A stretch of DNA of 55,124 nucleotides from contig CALMFJ010000156.1 in assembly GCA_937862865.1 (NCBI GenBank), positions 1 to 55,124 on the forward strand. The letters run 5' to 3'. The notes below the pieces were generated by a model. The model was not told the DNA's origin, did no database searches, and worked only from the letters and a program-made list of their open reading frames with translations. Origin of the DNA: an uncultured Pseudomonadota bacterium (GTDB lineage Bacteria > Desulfobacterota > Syntrophorhabdia > Syntrophorhabdales > Syntrophorhabdaceae). Numbering within the stretch: the first letter of the stretch is position 1; every line of letters starts with the position of its first letter. Positions 8,593 to 16,106 of the stretch are shown piece by piece. The translations under genes and the position numbers were made by a program.

Positions 8593-8627
8593 AACGTAGA
8601 ACGTAGAACCCGGAACGTAGAACGTTC
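8593..8627. repeat. Heptanucleotide repeat, AACGTAG type (5 units)
   Basis: Five consecutive 7-base units fill 35 bases: AACGTAG, AACGTAG, AACCCGG, AACGTAG, AACGTTC. They lie in the flgL-fdhD spacer (8465-8685), about 60 bases before the fdhD start. The rest of that spacer holds no gene. This sequence type differs from the AGGCNAT-type repeats elsewhere in the window. Confidence 0.85.
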
Positions 8628-8635
8628 TTTATAAA

Positions 8636-8661
8636 TTGCCCGGACCGGATTATTATATAAT
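8636..8661 (+). promoter_or_regulatory. Possible housekeeping promoter of fdhD
   Basis: A perfect TATAAT lies at 8656-8661, 24 bases before the fdhD ATG. The only upstream match to a -35 box is TTGCCC at 8636-8641, which leaves a short 14-base spacer. The -10 box is therefore suggestive and the -35 weak. AAGGAG at 8672-8677 is a good ribosome site for fdhD. Confidence 0.35.
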
Positions 8662-8685
8662 CGCTATTTCATAAGGAGACCCGTT

Positions 8686-9477
8686 ATGAATGTTCTCGAT
8701 GTACCGGTGGTGAAGTATTGGGAAGACGGTTCCCGTGCGGTCATTGAACAGGTCGCGGTGGAAGAGCCGCTCGAAATATTCGTCGACAACACGCCTTTTT
8801 ATATGACGATGCGCCTGCCGGGGGAAGAGGTGGCGCTCGCCCTGGGGTTGTGTTTTACGGACGGTCTTATCGCTTCGATGAGCGACGTTTCCGGTGCTGA
8901 TTATTGCAGCGACGTTTCAACGAACAAGATCGACGTTTACCTGAGCGAAGAACGGAAGAAAAGGCCCCTTCCCGTGAGGGACAGGCAGTTTACCAGTTAT
9001 TCGAGCTGCGGCCTGTGCGGCTCTGACATGGTCCGTGACCTGACGGCTTCGATAGAAAAGATCGAAAAGACGATAACGGTCCGGTTCACGGACCTGTTCC
9101 CGATGCAGGACGTCATGGAGCAAAACCAGGCCGCCCGCCGCTCCACCGGCGCCACGCATGCGGCCTCGATATTCGACGGGCAGGGGAATTTCCTGTCGTT
9201 TTCCGAAGACGTCGGCAGGCACAACGGCCTCGACAAGGCTATCGGAAAATTGCTCCTTGACGGAAGGCTCCCTGAGGCGAAGATCATTCATTTAAGTTCC
9301 CGCCTGAGCTACGAGATGGTGATGAAGGCCGCCCGCATGCGCGCGGAGATCCTGACCGGCGTATCCGCCGCGACCTCCCTCGCCATAAAGGTCGCCGACG
9401 CCCTCGGCATCACCCTCATCGGCTCCCTGCGCGAACCGCGGGGAAACGTCTTCACGCATCCGCAAAGAATAGGCTAA
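8686..9477 (+). CDS. fdhD: Formate dehydrogenase accessory sulfurtransferase FdhD
   Basis: FdhD passes sulfur from a cysteine desulfurase to the molybdenum or tungsten bis-guanylate cofactor of formate dehydrogenases, which is needed for their activity. The 263-residue product has the defining cysteine motif SSCGLCGSD (Cys108 and Cys111), the N-terminal EEPLEIFVDNTPFYMTMRLP block, GATHAASIFDGQGNF, and the highly conserved EDVGRHNGLDKAIGKLLLDG. The C-terminal LSSRLSYEMVMKAARM and TSLAIKVADALGITLIGSLR segments are also standard. No formate dehydrogenase gene is in the window, so this is an orphan maturation gene between two flagellar blocks. Its last codons and TAA stop are in an AGGCTAA unit of a heptanucleotide repeat. 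Confidence 0.97.
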   Translation: MNVLDVPVVKYWEDGSRAVIEQVAVEEPLEIFVDNTPFYMTMRLPGEEVALALGLCFTDGLIASMSDVSGADYCSDVSTNKIDVYLSEERKKRPLPVRDRQFTSYSSCGLCGSDMVRDLTASIEKIEKTITVRFTDLFPMQDVMEQNQAARRSTGATHAASIFDGQGNFLSFSEDVGRHNGLDKAIGKLLLDGRLPEAKIIHLSSRLSYEMVMKAARMRAEILTGVSAATSLAIKVADALGITLIGSLREPRGNVFTHPQRIG

Positions 9478-9560
9478 GAACAGGCGATAGGCAATGGGCA
9501 ATAGGCGATAGGAAAAACCAAAGGAATTCCATCACCCGTCACCAATTACCCATTACCCCC
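9471..9560. repeat. Interspersed heptanucleotide repeat element after fdhD
   Basis: Left arm: AGGCTAA (supplying the fdhD TAA stop), then after four bases AGGCGAT, AGGCAAT, GGGCAAT and AGGCGAT at 9482-9509. The centre is AGGAAAAACC at 9510-9519. The right arm, 9533-9560, is four 7-base units in the opposite sense: CACCCGT, CACCAAT, TACCCAT, TACCCCC. The layout (heptamers, AGGAAAAACC centre, inverted heptamers) is the same as at 34852-34921, so these look like members of one dispersed family. The arms here are imperfectly complementary. Confidence 0.85.
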
Positions 9561-9594
9561 GATCATTCCCATCGCCTTATCATTTCGAGTTTCC

Positions 9595-9621
9595 TTAAGT
9601 TCCTTTCACAATCGTCGATAA
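9595..9621 (+). promoter_or_regulatory. Sigma-28 (FliA) promoter of flagellin
   Basis: TTAAGTTC at 9595-9602, an 11-base spacer, and GTCGATAA at 9614-9621 match the enterobacterial FliA consensus TAAAGTTT-N11-GCCGATAA in sequence and exact spacing. It lies about 125 bases upstream of the flagellin ATG and shares CTTAAG-N16-CGATAA with two other sites in this window. It is consistent with FlgM encoded at 4487. Confidence 0.88.
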
Positions 9622-9698
9622 CTCTTTCATGAACGTAAAAACAGTGCTCACCAGGGAGGTGAAAACAATTTCGGGAATGGGCACACAGACCGTACCAC

Positions 9699-9716
9699 CC
9701 CGGCGAGATCGCCGGG
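9699..9716 (+). promoter_or_regulatory. Hairpin in the flagellin mRNA leader
   Basis: CCCGGCG (9699-9705) can pair with CGCCGGG (9710-9716) around a short loop, 30 bases before the flagellin start and just upstream of its AAAGGAG ribosome site (about 9733-9739). The predicted leader from the sigma-28 promoter is about 120 bases. FlbT, encoded two genes downstream, is known in Caulobacter to act on the 5' leader of flagellin mRNA. A regulatory role here is inference. Confidence 0.6.
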
Positions 9717-9745
9717 AGAAAAAATCCTAGAAAAGGAGATCAACC

Positions 9746-10873
9746 ATGTCAGACATTTCATTAACCAGCGGTATGAGGGCAAACCTTCTGTCCCTCCAGT
9801 CAAGCGTAAAATTACTCGACAGGACCCAGGAAAGACTGTCAACGGGCAAGAAAGTCAACTCTGCTCTCGACAATCCGGTCAACTTCTTCACGGCCCTCGA
9901 CCACACGTCGCGTGCAAGCGACCTTTTGGGGTTCAAGGACGCCATTTCTGAAGCGATCCAGACGGTGAAGGCTGCCGATGCAGCGATCACGGCGATAACA
10001 ACCCTGATCAACTCGGCGAAAGCGACGGCCGAGGCGGCCAAGAGCGTTGTGGGCAGCGATGCGACAAAGCAGACCCTGACCCTTTCGACCGGAGTGACGG
10101 TAGGCGCAACGGTGGTTATCGGCGGCGTGACATTGACCGCTGTGACATCAACGTCTTCTGCAACGGGCGCCAGTTTCTACGCCGGCGGTACAGCGGCCCA
10201 GATGGCTGCATCGCTGACATCCGCATTTGCCATTACAGGCAATACGACCTTCAGCATGACGGACAATGGCGACGGAACAGTGACGGTAGCCAACAAGGAC
10301 GGTGACGCCATGGCGGCCGGCGACATCACGACAACGAGCGCGAACGTTACCGAATCCACCCTTGCAGCGGCAAGCGATGAGTTCACAGCCAAGAAAACCC
10401 AGTTCACGACACTTCTTGCACAGCTCGATGATATGCAGGCGGACGGGTACTACAAGGGCAAGAACCTTCTCGAGAGCGGCGACGACATGACTGTCAAGTT
10501 CGGCAACGACCACACTCTGACGGTCAGCGCTTTTGACGGTTCGGCGACCGGCCTCGGGATCACCAATGCATCTTCGACCTGGATCAACGAAACGACCATT
10601 GACGCATCGATCGACCAGCTGGACGCCGCTTTGACAAAACTGCGGACGGAATCCTCCAAGCTGTCGAACAACCTGAGCATCATCAATGCCAGGGATGAAT
10701 GGATCAGCAGCGTGGCAAATATCCTCCAGACCGGTGCCGACAAGCTGACACTCGCCGACACCAACGAGGAGGGCGCCAACATGCTCATGCTCCAGACGCG
10801 CCAGTCACTCAGCACATCCGCTCTGAGCCTGTCAGCACAGGCAGCGCAGTCTGTCCTCCAGCTCTTCAGGTAA
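9746..10873 (+). CDS. fliC: Flagellin
   Basis: This is the filament subunit. The 375-residue product has the conserved flagellin N-terminus: LLSLQSSVKLLDRTQERLST, GKKVNSALDNPVNFFTA, and a helical D1 stretch to about residue 110. The conserved C-terminus reads EEGANMLMLQTRQSLSTSAL, ending in SVLQLFR. The N-terminal style and the neighbours flbT and flaF resemble alphaproteobacterial (Caulobacter-type) flagellins more than enteric FliC. An insert at about 108-205 is rich in Thr, Ser, Gly and Val (LSTGVTVGATVVIGGVTLTA). It is probably the surface-exposed beta domain and a plausible site for O-glycosylation. Expression should be late, from the sigma-28 promoter at 9595-9621, and the gene is followed by a strong hairpin at 10891-10916. 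Confidence 0.96.
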   Translation: MSDISLTSGMRANLLSLQSSVKLLDRTQERLSTGKKVNSALDNPVNFFTALDHTSRASDLLGFKDAISEAIQTVKAADAAITAITTLINSAKATAEAAKSVVGSDATKQTLTLSTGVTVGATVVIGGVTLTAVTSTSSATGASFYAGGTAAQMAASLTSAFAITGNTTFSMTDNGDGTVTVANKDGDAMAAGDITTTSANVTESTLAAASDEFTAKKTQFTTLLAQLDDMQADGYYKGKNLLESGDDMTVKFGNDHTLTVSAFDGSATGLGITNASSTWINETTIDASIDQLDAALTKLRTESSKLSNNLSIINARDEWISSVANILQTGADKLTLADTNEEGANMLMLQTRQSLSTSALSLSAQAAQSVLQLFR

Positions 10874-10890
10874 GCGAAAGCGAACAAAAC

Positions 10891-10916
10891 CGGAAGGGGG
10901 CCAAAACCCCCTTCCG
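10891..10916 (+). terminator. Strong hairpin after flagellin
   Basis: CGGAAGGGGG (10891-10900) pairs perfectly with CCCCCTTCCG (10907-10916) around a six-base CCAAAA loop, 18 bases after the flagellin stop. There is no clear U-run after it. It may be a partial terminator or an mRNA-stabilising 3' structure that keeps flagellin mRNA more abundant than the downstream flbT-flaF message. Confidence 0.75.
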
Positions 10917-10944
10917 TTCATCACTTCCAGGGAGGTGATGCGAA

Positions 10945-11142
10945 ATGTCAGTAGATAAAATTGGTAAAATAGACCAGAATATAGCCATGAATTATAATTC
11001 CTTGCGTCACAGGCAGCAGAAAAACGACGTGGCCCGGGACGATACCGTGGTCCATGACAGGGGAAGCTCGGGAGACCTCACGCAGGTCAACTATCCTCCC
11101 TTTTTCCCGCTCGGCGATACGCAGAGTATCTACAAAAAATAA
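10945..11142 (+). CDS. Small hypothetical protein between flagellin and flbT
   Basis: This 65-residue protein has an excellent ribosome site (GGGAGGTGA, about 10930-10938) seven bases before its ATG, so it is very probably translated. I do not recognise the family. It has no signal peptide or membrane segment. It is polar, with IDQNIAMNYNSLRHRQQ near 9-25, a charged middle, and an aromatic/proline patch VNYPPFFPLG near 48-57. It lies after the flagellin hairpin and 11 bases before flbT, in the same direction as all its neighbours. A role in flagellin synthesis, secretion or filament assembly is likely from context only. It could alternatively be a highly divergent FlaG-like protein, but I see no motif for that. 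Confidence 0.7.
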   Translation: MSVDKIGKIDQNIAMNYNSLRHRQQKNDVARDDTVVHDRGSSGDLTQVNYPPFFPLGDTQSIYKK

Positions 11143-11153
11143 AGGAATAATGA

Positions 11154-11558
11154 ATGGCCCTGAAGATAAAGCTGAAACCCCATGAGAGATTGATCGTAGG
11201 CGGGGCGGTTGTAGCGAACGGGGACACAAAATGCGACCTCATCATAGAAAACGAGGTCCCCGTTTTGCGGGACAAGGATATCCTTCGTGAAAAGGATGCG
11301 GACACCCCGTCAAAGAGAATATATTTTATCATTCAGCTCATGTATGTCGACGGTAAAAATATTGTGGACAAGCACAATCTTTACTGGTCCCTGGTCAAGG
11401 ATTTTGTCGAGGCGGCACCCAGGACGGCCGATACGCTGGCCGAGGTTTCAAGCCTTATCATAGAGGGTAAATATTATCCCGCCCTGAAACTGGCACGGAA
11501 ATTAATAGAATACGAAGAGGAGGTTACGGCAAATGCCCTCAGGACTGAACGCCTATAA
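11154..11558 (+). CDS. flbT: Flagellar biosynthesis regulator FlbT
   Basis: FlbT is known from Caulobacter and rhizobia as a post-transcriptional regulator that binds the flagellin mRNA leader and affects its stability. The 134-residue product matches the family. The N-terminus is LKIKLKPHERLIVGGAVVAN, then LIIENEVPVLRDKDILREKD, then PSKRIYFIIQLMYVDG. A C-terminal helical half covers SLVKDFVEAAPRTADTLAEV. An AAGGA ribosome site precedes the ATG. It overlaps flaF by 26 bases. FlbT is best known from alphaproteobacteria, so its presence beside Desulfobacterota-type genes is notable. The leader hairpin at 9699-9716 is an obvious candidate target. Confidence 0.92.
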   Translation: MALKIKLKPHERLIVGGAVVANGDTKCDLIIENEVPVLRDKDILREKDADTPSKRIYFIIQLMYVDGKNIVDKHNLYWSLVKDFVEAAPRTADTLAEVSSLIIEGKYYPALKLARKLIEYEEEVTANALRTERL

Positions 11559-11907
11559 GAACAGTCAAAAGATTAACCTGTCCGGGCGCGAGCTTGAAGC
11601 TTCAGTACTGACAAAGGCGGCGCAGCTTCTCACGTCGTGCAAGGAAAAATGGGACGAAGAAGGTCATTTCTCCCGGCTCGACAAGGCACTCACATTTAAT
11701 CAAAAGATCTGGACGATCTTTCAGGATGAACTTATCAGGGGAGACAACCCGCTGCCTCAACAACTCAGGGGAAACATCCTGCAATTGAGCGTTTTTGTCG
11801 ACAAACGGATCATCGATATCATGAAGGACCCGGCGAAGGAGAAACTCGATATCATCATCAATATCAATCTGAACATTGCTGCCGGCCTGCGCGGCTCGCC
11901 GCCTTAA
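11533..11907 (+). CDS. flaF: Flagellar biosynthesis regulator FlaF
   Basis: FlaF is the partner of FlbT and is needed for flagellin synthesis or secretion in alphaproteobacteria, where it can bind flagellin. The 124-residue sequence has the family pattern: an N-terminal AYKNSQKINLSGRELEASVL, then LDKALTFNQKIWTIFQDELI, DNPLPQQLRGNILQLSVFVD, and KRIIDIMKDP near the end. The start overlaps flbT by 26 bases and has its own strong GAGGAGG site inside flbT. It is the last plus-strand gene before the convergent sugar island; only 50 bases separate the two stop codons, and I see no terminator there. Confidence 0.92.
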   Translation: MPSGLNAYKNSQKINLSGRELEASVLTKAAQLLTSCKEKWDEEGHFSRLDKALTFNQKIWTIFQDELIRGDNPLPQQLRGNILQLSVFVDKRIIDIMKDPAKEKLDIIININLNIAAGLRGSPP

Positions 11908-11957
11908 CACAGGTCCCGCTGCCACTTCCCCCACATTACAGGAGACAGGAGATATTC

Positions 11958-14900
11958 TCAGGCGTGATGCGCCGGCCTGGTCTGGCATTCCTCGAGAAGC
12001 GTGTCGCATCCAGGGTGGCCATGCCCGCTCTTTATCATGCCTTCGAGAAGGAGAACGGCTGTATCCGTCTTGCCCGCGGATATCAACTTCCTTGACAGGG
12101 AGTAAAGCATCTCGGAACAATCGAACGACATCTGCCTCATTTCGAACAATTCATGCAACCCTTGTTCCTCCATGCGGGACGCCAGGTACACAGCCCCGAG
12201 CGTTGCCTTGCCGGTAGGATACGGGGGTATCTTCCGGAGGAGGCCTTCGAGGTTTCTCATGGCCTCACCGGCATCGTCGCGGAAAAGAGAAGCGGCAGCG
12301 TAGCACTGAGCGGCTTCCTTGGAGGCCGGGTTCAGTTCAACGGCTTTCAATGCGGCCCTGTAGGAATCCTCGAACTGCCCGAGTTCGAAATAACACCCCG
12401 ACATATTGAAGTAGGGCAGGTAACTGCCGGGATTCACAGCGGTGTATCTCTTCCATAACCCGATGGATTCTTCATGTTTTCCCAGGCTGCGGGCCTGTAT
12501 CGCCAGTTCGCGGAGCGTTGCTTCGTTATCTCCCTCCATCTCGAGCTTTTTTCTGCCGATGTCATAATACATGAGGGCCTTCGCCTGCGACCTTTCCTGA
12601 TTCGCCTGTCCGTAATGATGGATGACGACATCGCAGGGCCTTATCTCGATCCCTGATTTATTCAGTGACGGTTCAAGCAGTTCGTGGATCGGGTTTTCGA
12701 ACCGGAACCTCGGGTCGTTGGTGACCAGCCGGACCTTGGGGCTGGGGAACCAGCCTGTGCCCGCTTCCTCCTCGGGATATTCCCCTGAATTCGCCGTCCA
12801 TCCTTCGTAAACAGAGTCCGTCGAATAGTTCCGCGTAATGAGCGAATATGCGGCCGGAGCTAAGGCCCCGGAACCGAGGATCGCGCGGAGTTTGCCGTAA
12901 TCCCGGGGCGAAATGACCTCGTCGGCGTCGTGAACGAGTATCCATCGTCCCCGGGCCCTGGACATCGAGTAATTCCTGGCCGCGGAAAAATCGTTTGCCC
13001 AGGGAAAGTCAAAGACCTGCGCCCCGAATGCGCGCGCGATATCTTTTGTTCTGTCGGTCGAGCCCGTGTCGACGATGATTATCTCGTCAGCAACGGGTTT
13101 CAGGCTTGCAAGGCACCGGGCGATCCTGTCTTCTTCGTCTTTTACGATCATGCACACGGAGAGCGTGCCTGTCCGGCCATTCGTGTCTGCGCGTGCCGAG
13201 CCGAGCCTGTCACGGACCTTTAGCGCGGCCCCCAGGATCCCGTCGTCTATGCCGAACGTGATCATTGCCTTTTCGGTCTCCTCCATCGCCTGCCGGTTCT
13301 TTCCCTGTTGCAGAAGGGCGCCGATATATTTGAAGGTAAGGGTTTTGTTCCGGGGGTAGAGCCCGATGGCTTCCCCGAATATCTTCTCCGCACGCCCGAA
13401 TTCGTTAAGGGACGAAATGGCGGAATAATATGTCGTTGAAAAGTCGCTTGTTTCGGGGGAAAGGATAAATGCCCTTTCAATATAGTCCAGCGCTTCATTA
13501 TCTTCGCCCCTGTTCCATTTCATGATCCCGATATTCATGTATGGCTCTGCAAACCCCGGCTCAAGGGCAATTGCGTGCCTGAAGAACTCCTCGGCTTTTT
13601 CCTGTGAGCTCATCTGGAGCGCTATCAGGCCTGTCAGATTAATTGCTCCTGTTGAGCGGGCGGATATCGACAGCGCCTGGTTGATATAGGCGCGCGCATC
13701 GTCTATCCTGCCACGGTTGTAGCTGCACGCCGCGTATCTCTCAAGGTGATCGAGCGTCGTCTTCATAGTGCCGGGGACAGACCGCAGCGCCTCATCGGCC
13801 TGTTCGTAAAGCTTCGCATCGGAGAGGATATCGGCCAGGCACCAGTAAAGCGGTCCTTCGTCGGGAATGAACTTTATGCCGTCGATGATGTCCTGAACGG
13901 CCTCGTCAAGCGACCCTTTCCGGTAGTGGTCCCGGGCATTCTTCACTGTGACGGCAGACAGAAGCTTACGGCCGGTTTCCGAATTGGGGTTGAATGTGTC
14001 CCACTGCATATTGAAGGATCCGTCCGTGGTCTTTTCCCGCGGTTCCTCATTATCGAGGTACGCGTAACTGTCTGCCGCGACAACGCTCTGGTATCCCTCA
14101 ATGAGGGCCCTCATACGAAGGTCGTTCAGGACGTGGTAAGGCGTGCGATATTCTTTCATAAGGCCTGCGCGTTCAAGGACGGTCCTTTTGACAAGCACGC
14201 AGAGGGAATCACATTCATAGGTCAGGGCGACCCGATGCCTGTTGCGTTCCGCGGCTTCCTTTACATAGGATAGAAAGTGGTCGAACGAAAGGGCCCCGGT
14301 CCCCGGGATCTCCTGGGTGCCGATCGCCCGATTGGCAAGGGGCACTGCCATTCCATGCATGGGGTCCCTGTCGAGGCATTCCAGCAACGCCGGGATCGTG
14401 CCCGGCAGGACATGTACATCGGGACCGATGATGAGAATGTACTCGCCCCGGGCGTTCTTGATCGCCGCATTACAGGCCGACGCGTACGTTGTGCCGCCGG
14501 GATGCCTGATCATGGTGCATTCCGGATACCCGGCGATCATCTTTCCGGGCCAGGCTGATGTATCATGGCCGGAATCCGGGATAACAAAAAGCTCATGCGG
14601 GGCTTCTATGTTCGCCCGCAGCGACGCGATGCAGCTGCCGGCCTTTTTCTCATCACCGGAGATGTGTACAATGACCGAGACAAGGCCTGCTGTCGCTTCC
14701 GAGGCGATGGTCCTGTTGCTGAGTATATTTTCGAAGTCTGAAACGGCTTTAAGAAACTCGGCCTCTGTTGTACAGGGGCTGGCCTTTTGCTTGAGGGACG
14801 GGGCATGGTTGGCATCAAGGTACAGGGCGAACGCGAGCTGGACGGACTCTGCGTCATAAAAGCCGCACATGCGAAGAAGCTGTGCGTAAAAGCAGAAAAG

Positions 14901-16106
14901 GTCCGGATTCCTGTAAAAGTGCATATATGCCATCGCCTGCAGCGCTTCCCGGTAAAATCCTTTTTTCGCGAGGCCGACCGCATGTGCGAGGCGCTCGCTG
15001 TCGGGCATCTGTTCCGTCCCGCCGGCACTATTCTCGTAGTCTATAAGGGGAGATCTCATGTCTGCAAGCTCCTCGAACGTCCAGCGCGGCCCTGCATCGA
15101 TGAAATTGTGTTTTTCCGTGAGCGGCACCGGCTTCCATGCGGTGTCATGGCCGACCAGGGCATCGTGGTCCATGCCTGTTCTTTCGGCGTAATACCTCAC
15201 AAATTTGTCGTACAGCGGAGACCAGGAGAACGGGCGAAGACCGCCCCCGGCGACCCATGTGTCAATGTTCTCGATGTAGCGGAGGTACTCATTGTCCGAT
15301 AATGATCTCAGGTATGCATCGAGTTCCTCATACCCTGCAAAGTCCCGGAAATCGATGAAGCAGGACTCTGGTATATAGTCCTCGATATTCGGGCATCCGA
15401 GATATATGGGCAATGAACGCGCCTCCAGAGGATCGAGGATTTTGTCGACATAACCCTGTGCGAGGACAGGGTCGCCCGTGTTTTCGAAACAGAGCGAGTA
15501 CTTGTAGCGTGAAAGCGTCTCGAGCTTTTTATTATTTCCGATCTGCCCCCGGTAGTTGGGCAGGAAGAAAGGCAGGAAGCCAAAGACATCAAGCGGGATA
15601 TCAGAGTGAAGGGAAAACCACAGTGCTGCCTCGATCCGCTTTGAATACAATTCGCCGGGTACGGTCGAATGCTTGTTCCCGTTGATAAGGCATATCGCGT
15701 TGGCACGGTCCCCGACGGGGTATCTCCGGGCTCGTTCCCCGATGTCTTCAGTGATCGCCGTATCGTCGCTTTCGCCGAACCACGGGTGGAAGCCCTGGCG
15801 TGTAAGCACGTATTTCGTAAAGCCGTATCTCTCGATTATAGCGTCATAAAGGGTAAAAACGTGGTCAAAGTGCTTCCAGAGGTCTTCGTTATATTGCCCC
15901 GGTAAAACGACACTCGGCTCCATGAGCATAAGGGTGTTGATGCCCTTTTGGCGGCCGGGGAAACTGAACGCGTCCCAGTACACATACATATCGCAATCGA
16001 TGATTGGCCGTGCGGTGTAAACGAGAAGAACATCCCCTCTGCCCATTGCAGAGACAAAATCTGGTTTTAAATGCGCGTATACGACGTTGATGATGGTCCT
16101 GTTCAT
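11958..16106 (-). CDS. Multidomain glycosyltransferase: GT10-like, GT2, TPR, GT2, TPR
   Basis: A 1382-residue cytoplasmic protein. Residues 1-300 resemble GT10 alpha-fucosyltransferases: YKYSLCFENT (about 201-210), then GYVDKILDPLEARSLPIYLG and a following YIPESCFIDF. Residues 475-690 form a first GT2 domain (LVSVIVHISG, ARGEYILIIGPDVHVLPG). Residues 715-975 contain TPR repeats (LYWCLADILSDAKLYEQADE; PYMNIGIMKWNRGEDNEALD). About 980-1200 is a second, canonical GT2 domain (LSVCMIVKDEEDRIARCLAS, VDTGSTDRTKD, acidic HDADE). TPRs occupy the rest. I chose ATG 16106 because it overlaps the hddC stop (ATGA) and has a GGGG/AGG site. An in-frame upstream start at 16154 would overlap hddC. It is the last gene of the sugar island and probably transfers several sugars to one acceptor; flagellin is a candidate by proximity. 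Confidence 0.88.
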   Translation of the reverse strand: MNRTIINVVYAHLKPDFVSAMGRGDVLLVYTARPIIDCDMYVYWDAFSFPGRQKGINTLMLMEPSVVLPGQYNEDLWKHFDHVFTLYDAIIERYGFTKYVLTRQGFHPWFGESDDTAITEDIGERARRYPVGDRANAICLINGNKHSTVPGELYSKRIEAALWFSLHSDIPLDVFGFLPFFLPNYRGQIGNNKKLETLSRYKYSLCFENTGDPVLAQGYVDKILDPLEARSLPIYLGCPNIEDYIPESCFIDFRDFAGYEELDAYLRSLSDNEYLRYIENIDTWVAGGGLRPFSWSPLYDKFVRYYAERTGMDHDALVGHDTAWKPVPLTEKHNFIDAGPRWTFEELADMRSPLIDYENSAGGTEQMPDSERLAHAVGLAKKGFYREALQAMAYMHFYRNPDLFCFYAQLLRMCGFYDAESVQLAFALYLDANHAPSLKQKASPCTTEAEFLKAVSDFENILSNRTIASEATAGLVSVIVHISGDEKKAGSCIASLRANIEAPHELFVIPDSGHDTSAWPGKMIAGYPECTMIRHPGGTTYASACNAAIKNARGEYILIIGPDVHVLPGTIPALLECLDRDPMHGMAVPLANRAIGTQEIPGTGALSFDHFLSYVKEAAERNRHRVALTYECDSLCVLVKRTVLERAGLMKEYRTPYHVLNDLRMRALIEGYQSVVAADSYAYLDNEEPREKTTDGSFNMQWDTFNPNSETGRKLLSAVTVKNARDHYRKGSLDEAVQDIIDGIKFIPDEGPLYWCLADILSDAKLYEQADEALRSVPGTMKTTLDHLERYAACSYNRGRIDDARAYINQALSISARSTGAINLTGLIALQMSSQEKAEEFFRHAIALEPGFAEPYMNIGIMKWNRGEDNEALDYIERAFILSPETSDFSTTYYSAISSLNEFGRAEKIFGEAIGLYPRNKTLTFKYIGALLQQGKNRQAMEETEKAMITFGIDDGILGAALKVRDRLGSARADTNGRTGTLSVCMIVKDEEDRIARCLASLKPVADEIIIVDTGSTDRTKDIARAFGAQVFDFPWANDFSAARNYSMSRARGRWILVHDADEVISPRDYGKLRAILGSGALAPAAYSLITRNYSTDSVYEGWTANSGEYPEEEAGTGWFPSPKVRLVTNDPRFRFENPIHELLEPSLNKSGIEIRPCDVVIHHYGQANQERSQAKALMYYDIGRKKLEMEGDNEATLRELAIQARSLGKHEESIGLWKRYTAVNPGSYLPYFNMSGCYFELGQFEDSYRAALKAVELNPASKEAAQCYAAASLFRDDAGEAMRNLEGLLRKIPPYPTGKATLGAVYLASRMEEQGLHELFEMRQMSFDCSEMLYSLSRKLISAGKTDTAVLLLEGMIKSGHGHPGCDTLLEECQTRPAHHA

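Noticed and set aside
9471-9560. CRISPR array
   Set aside because: Units are only seven bases with no spacers, and no cas genes are present.
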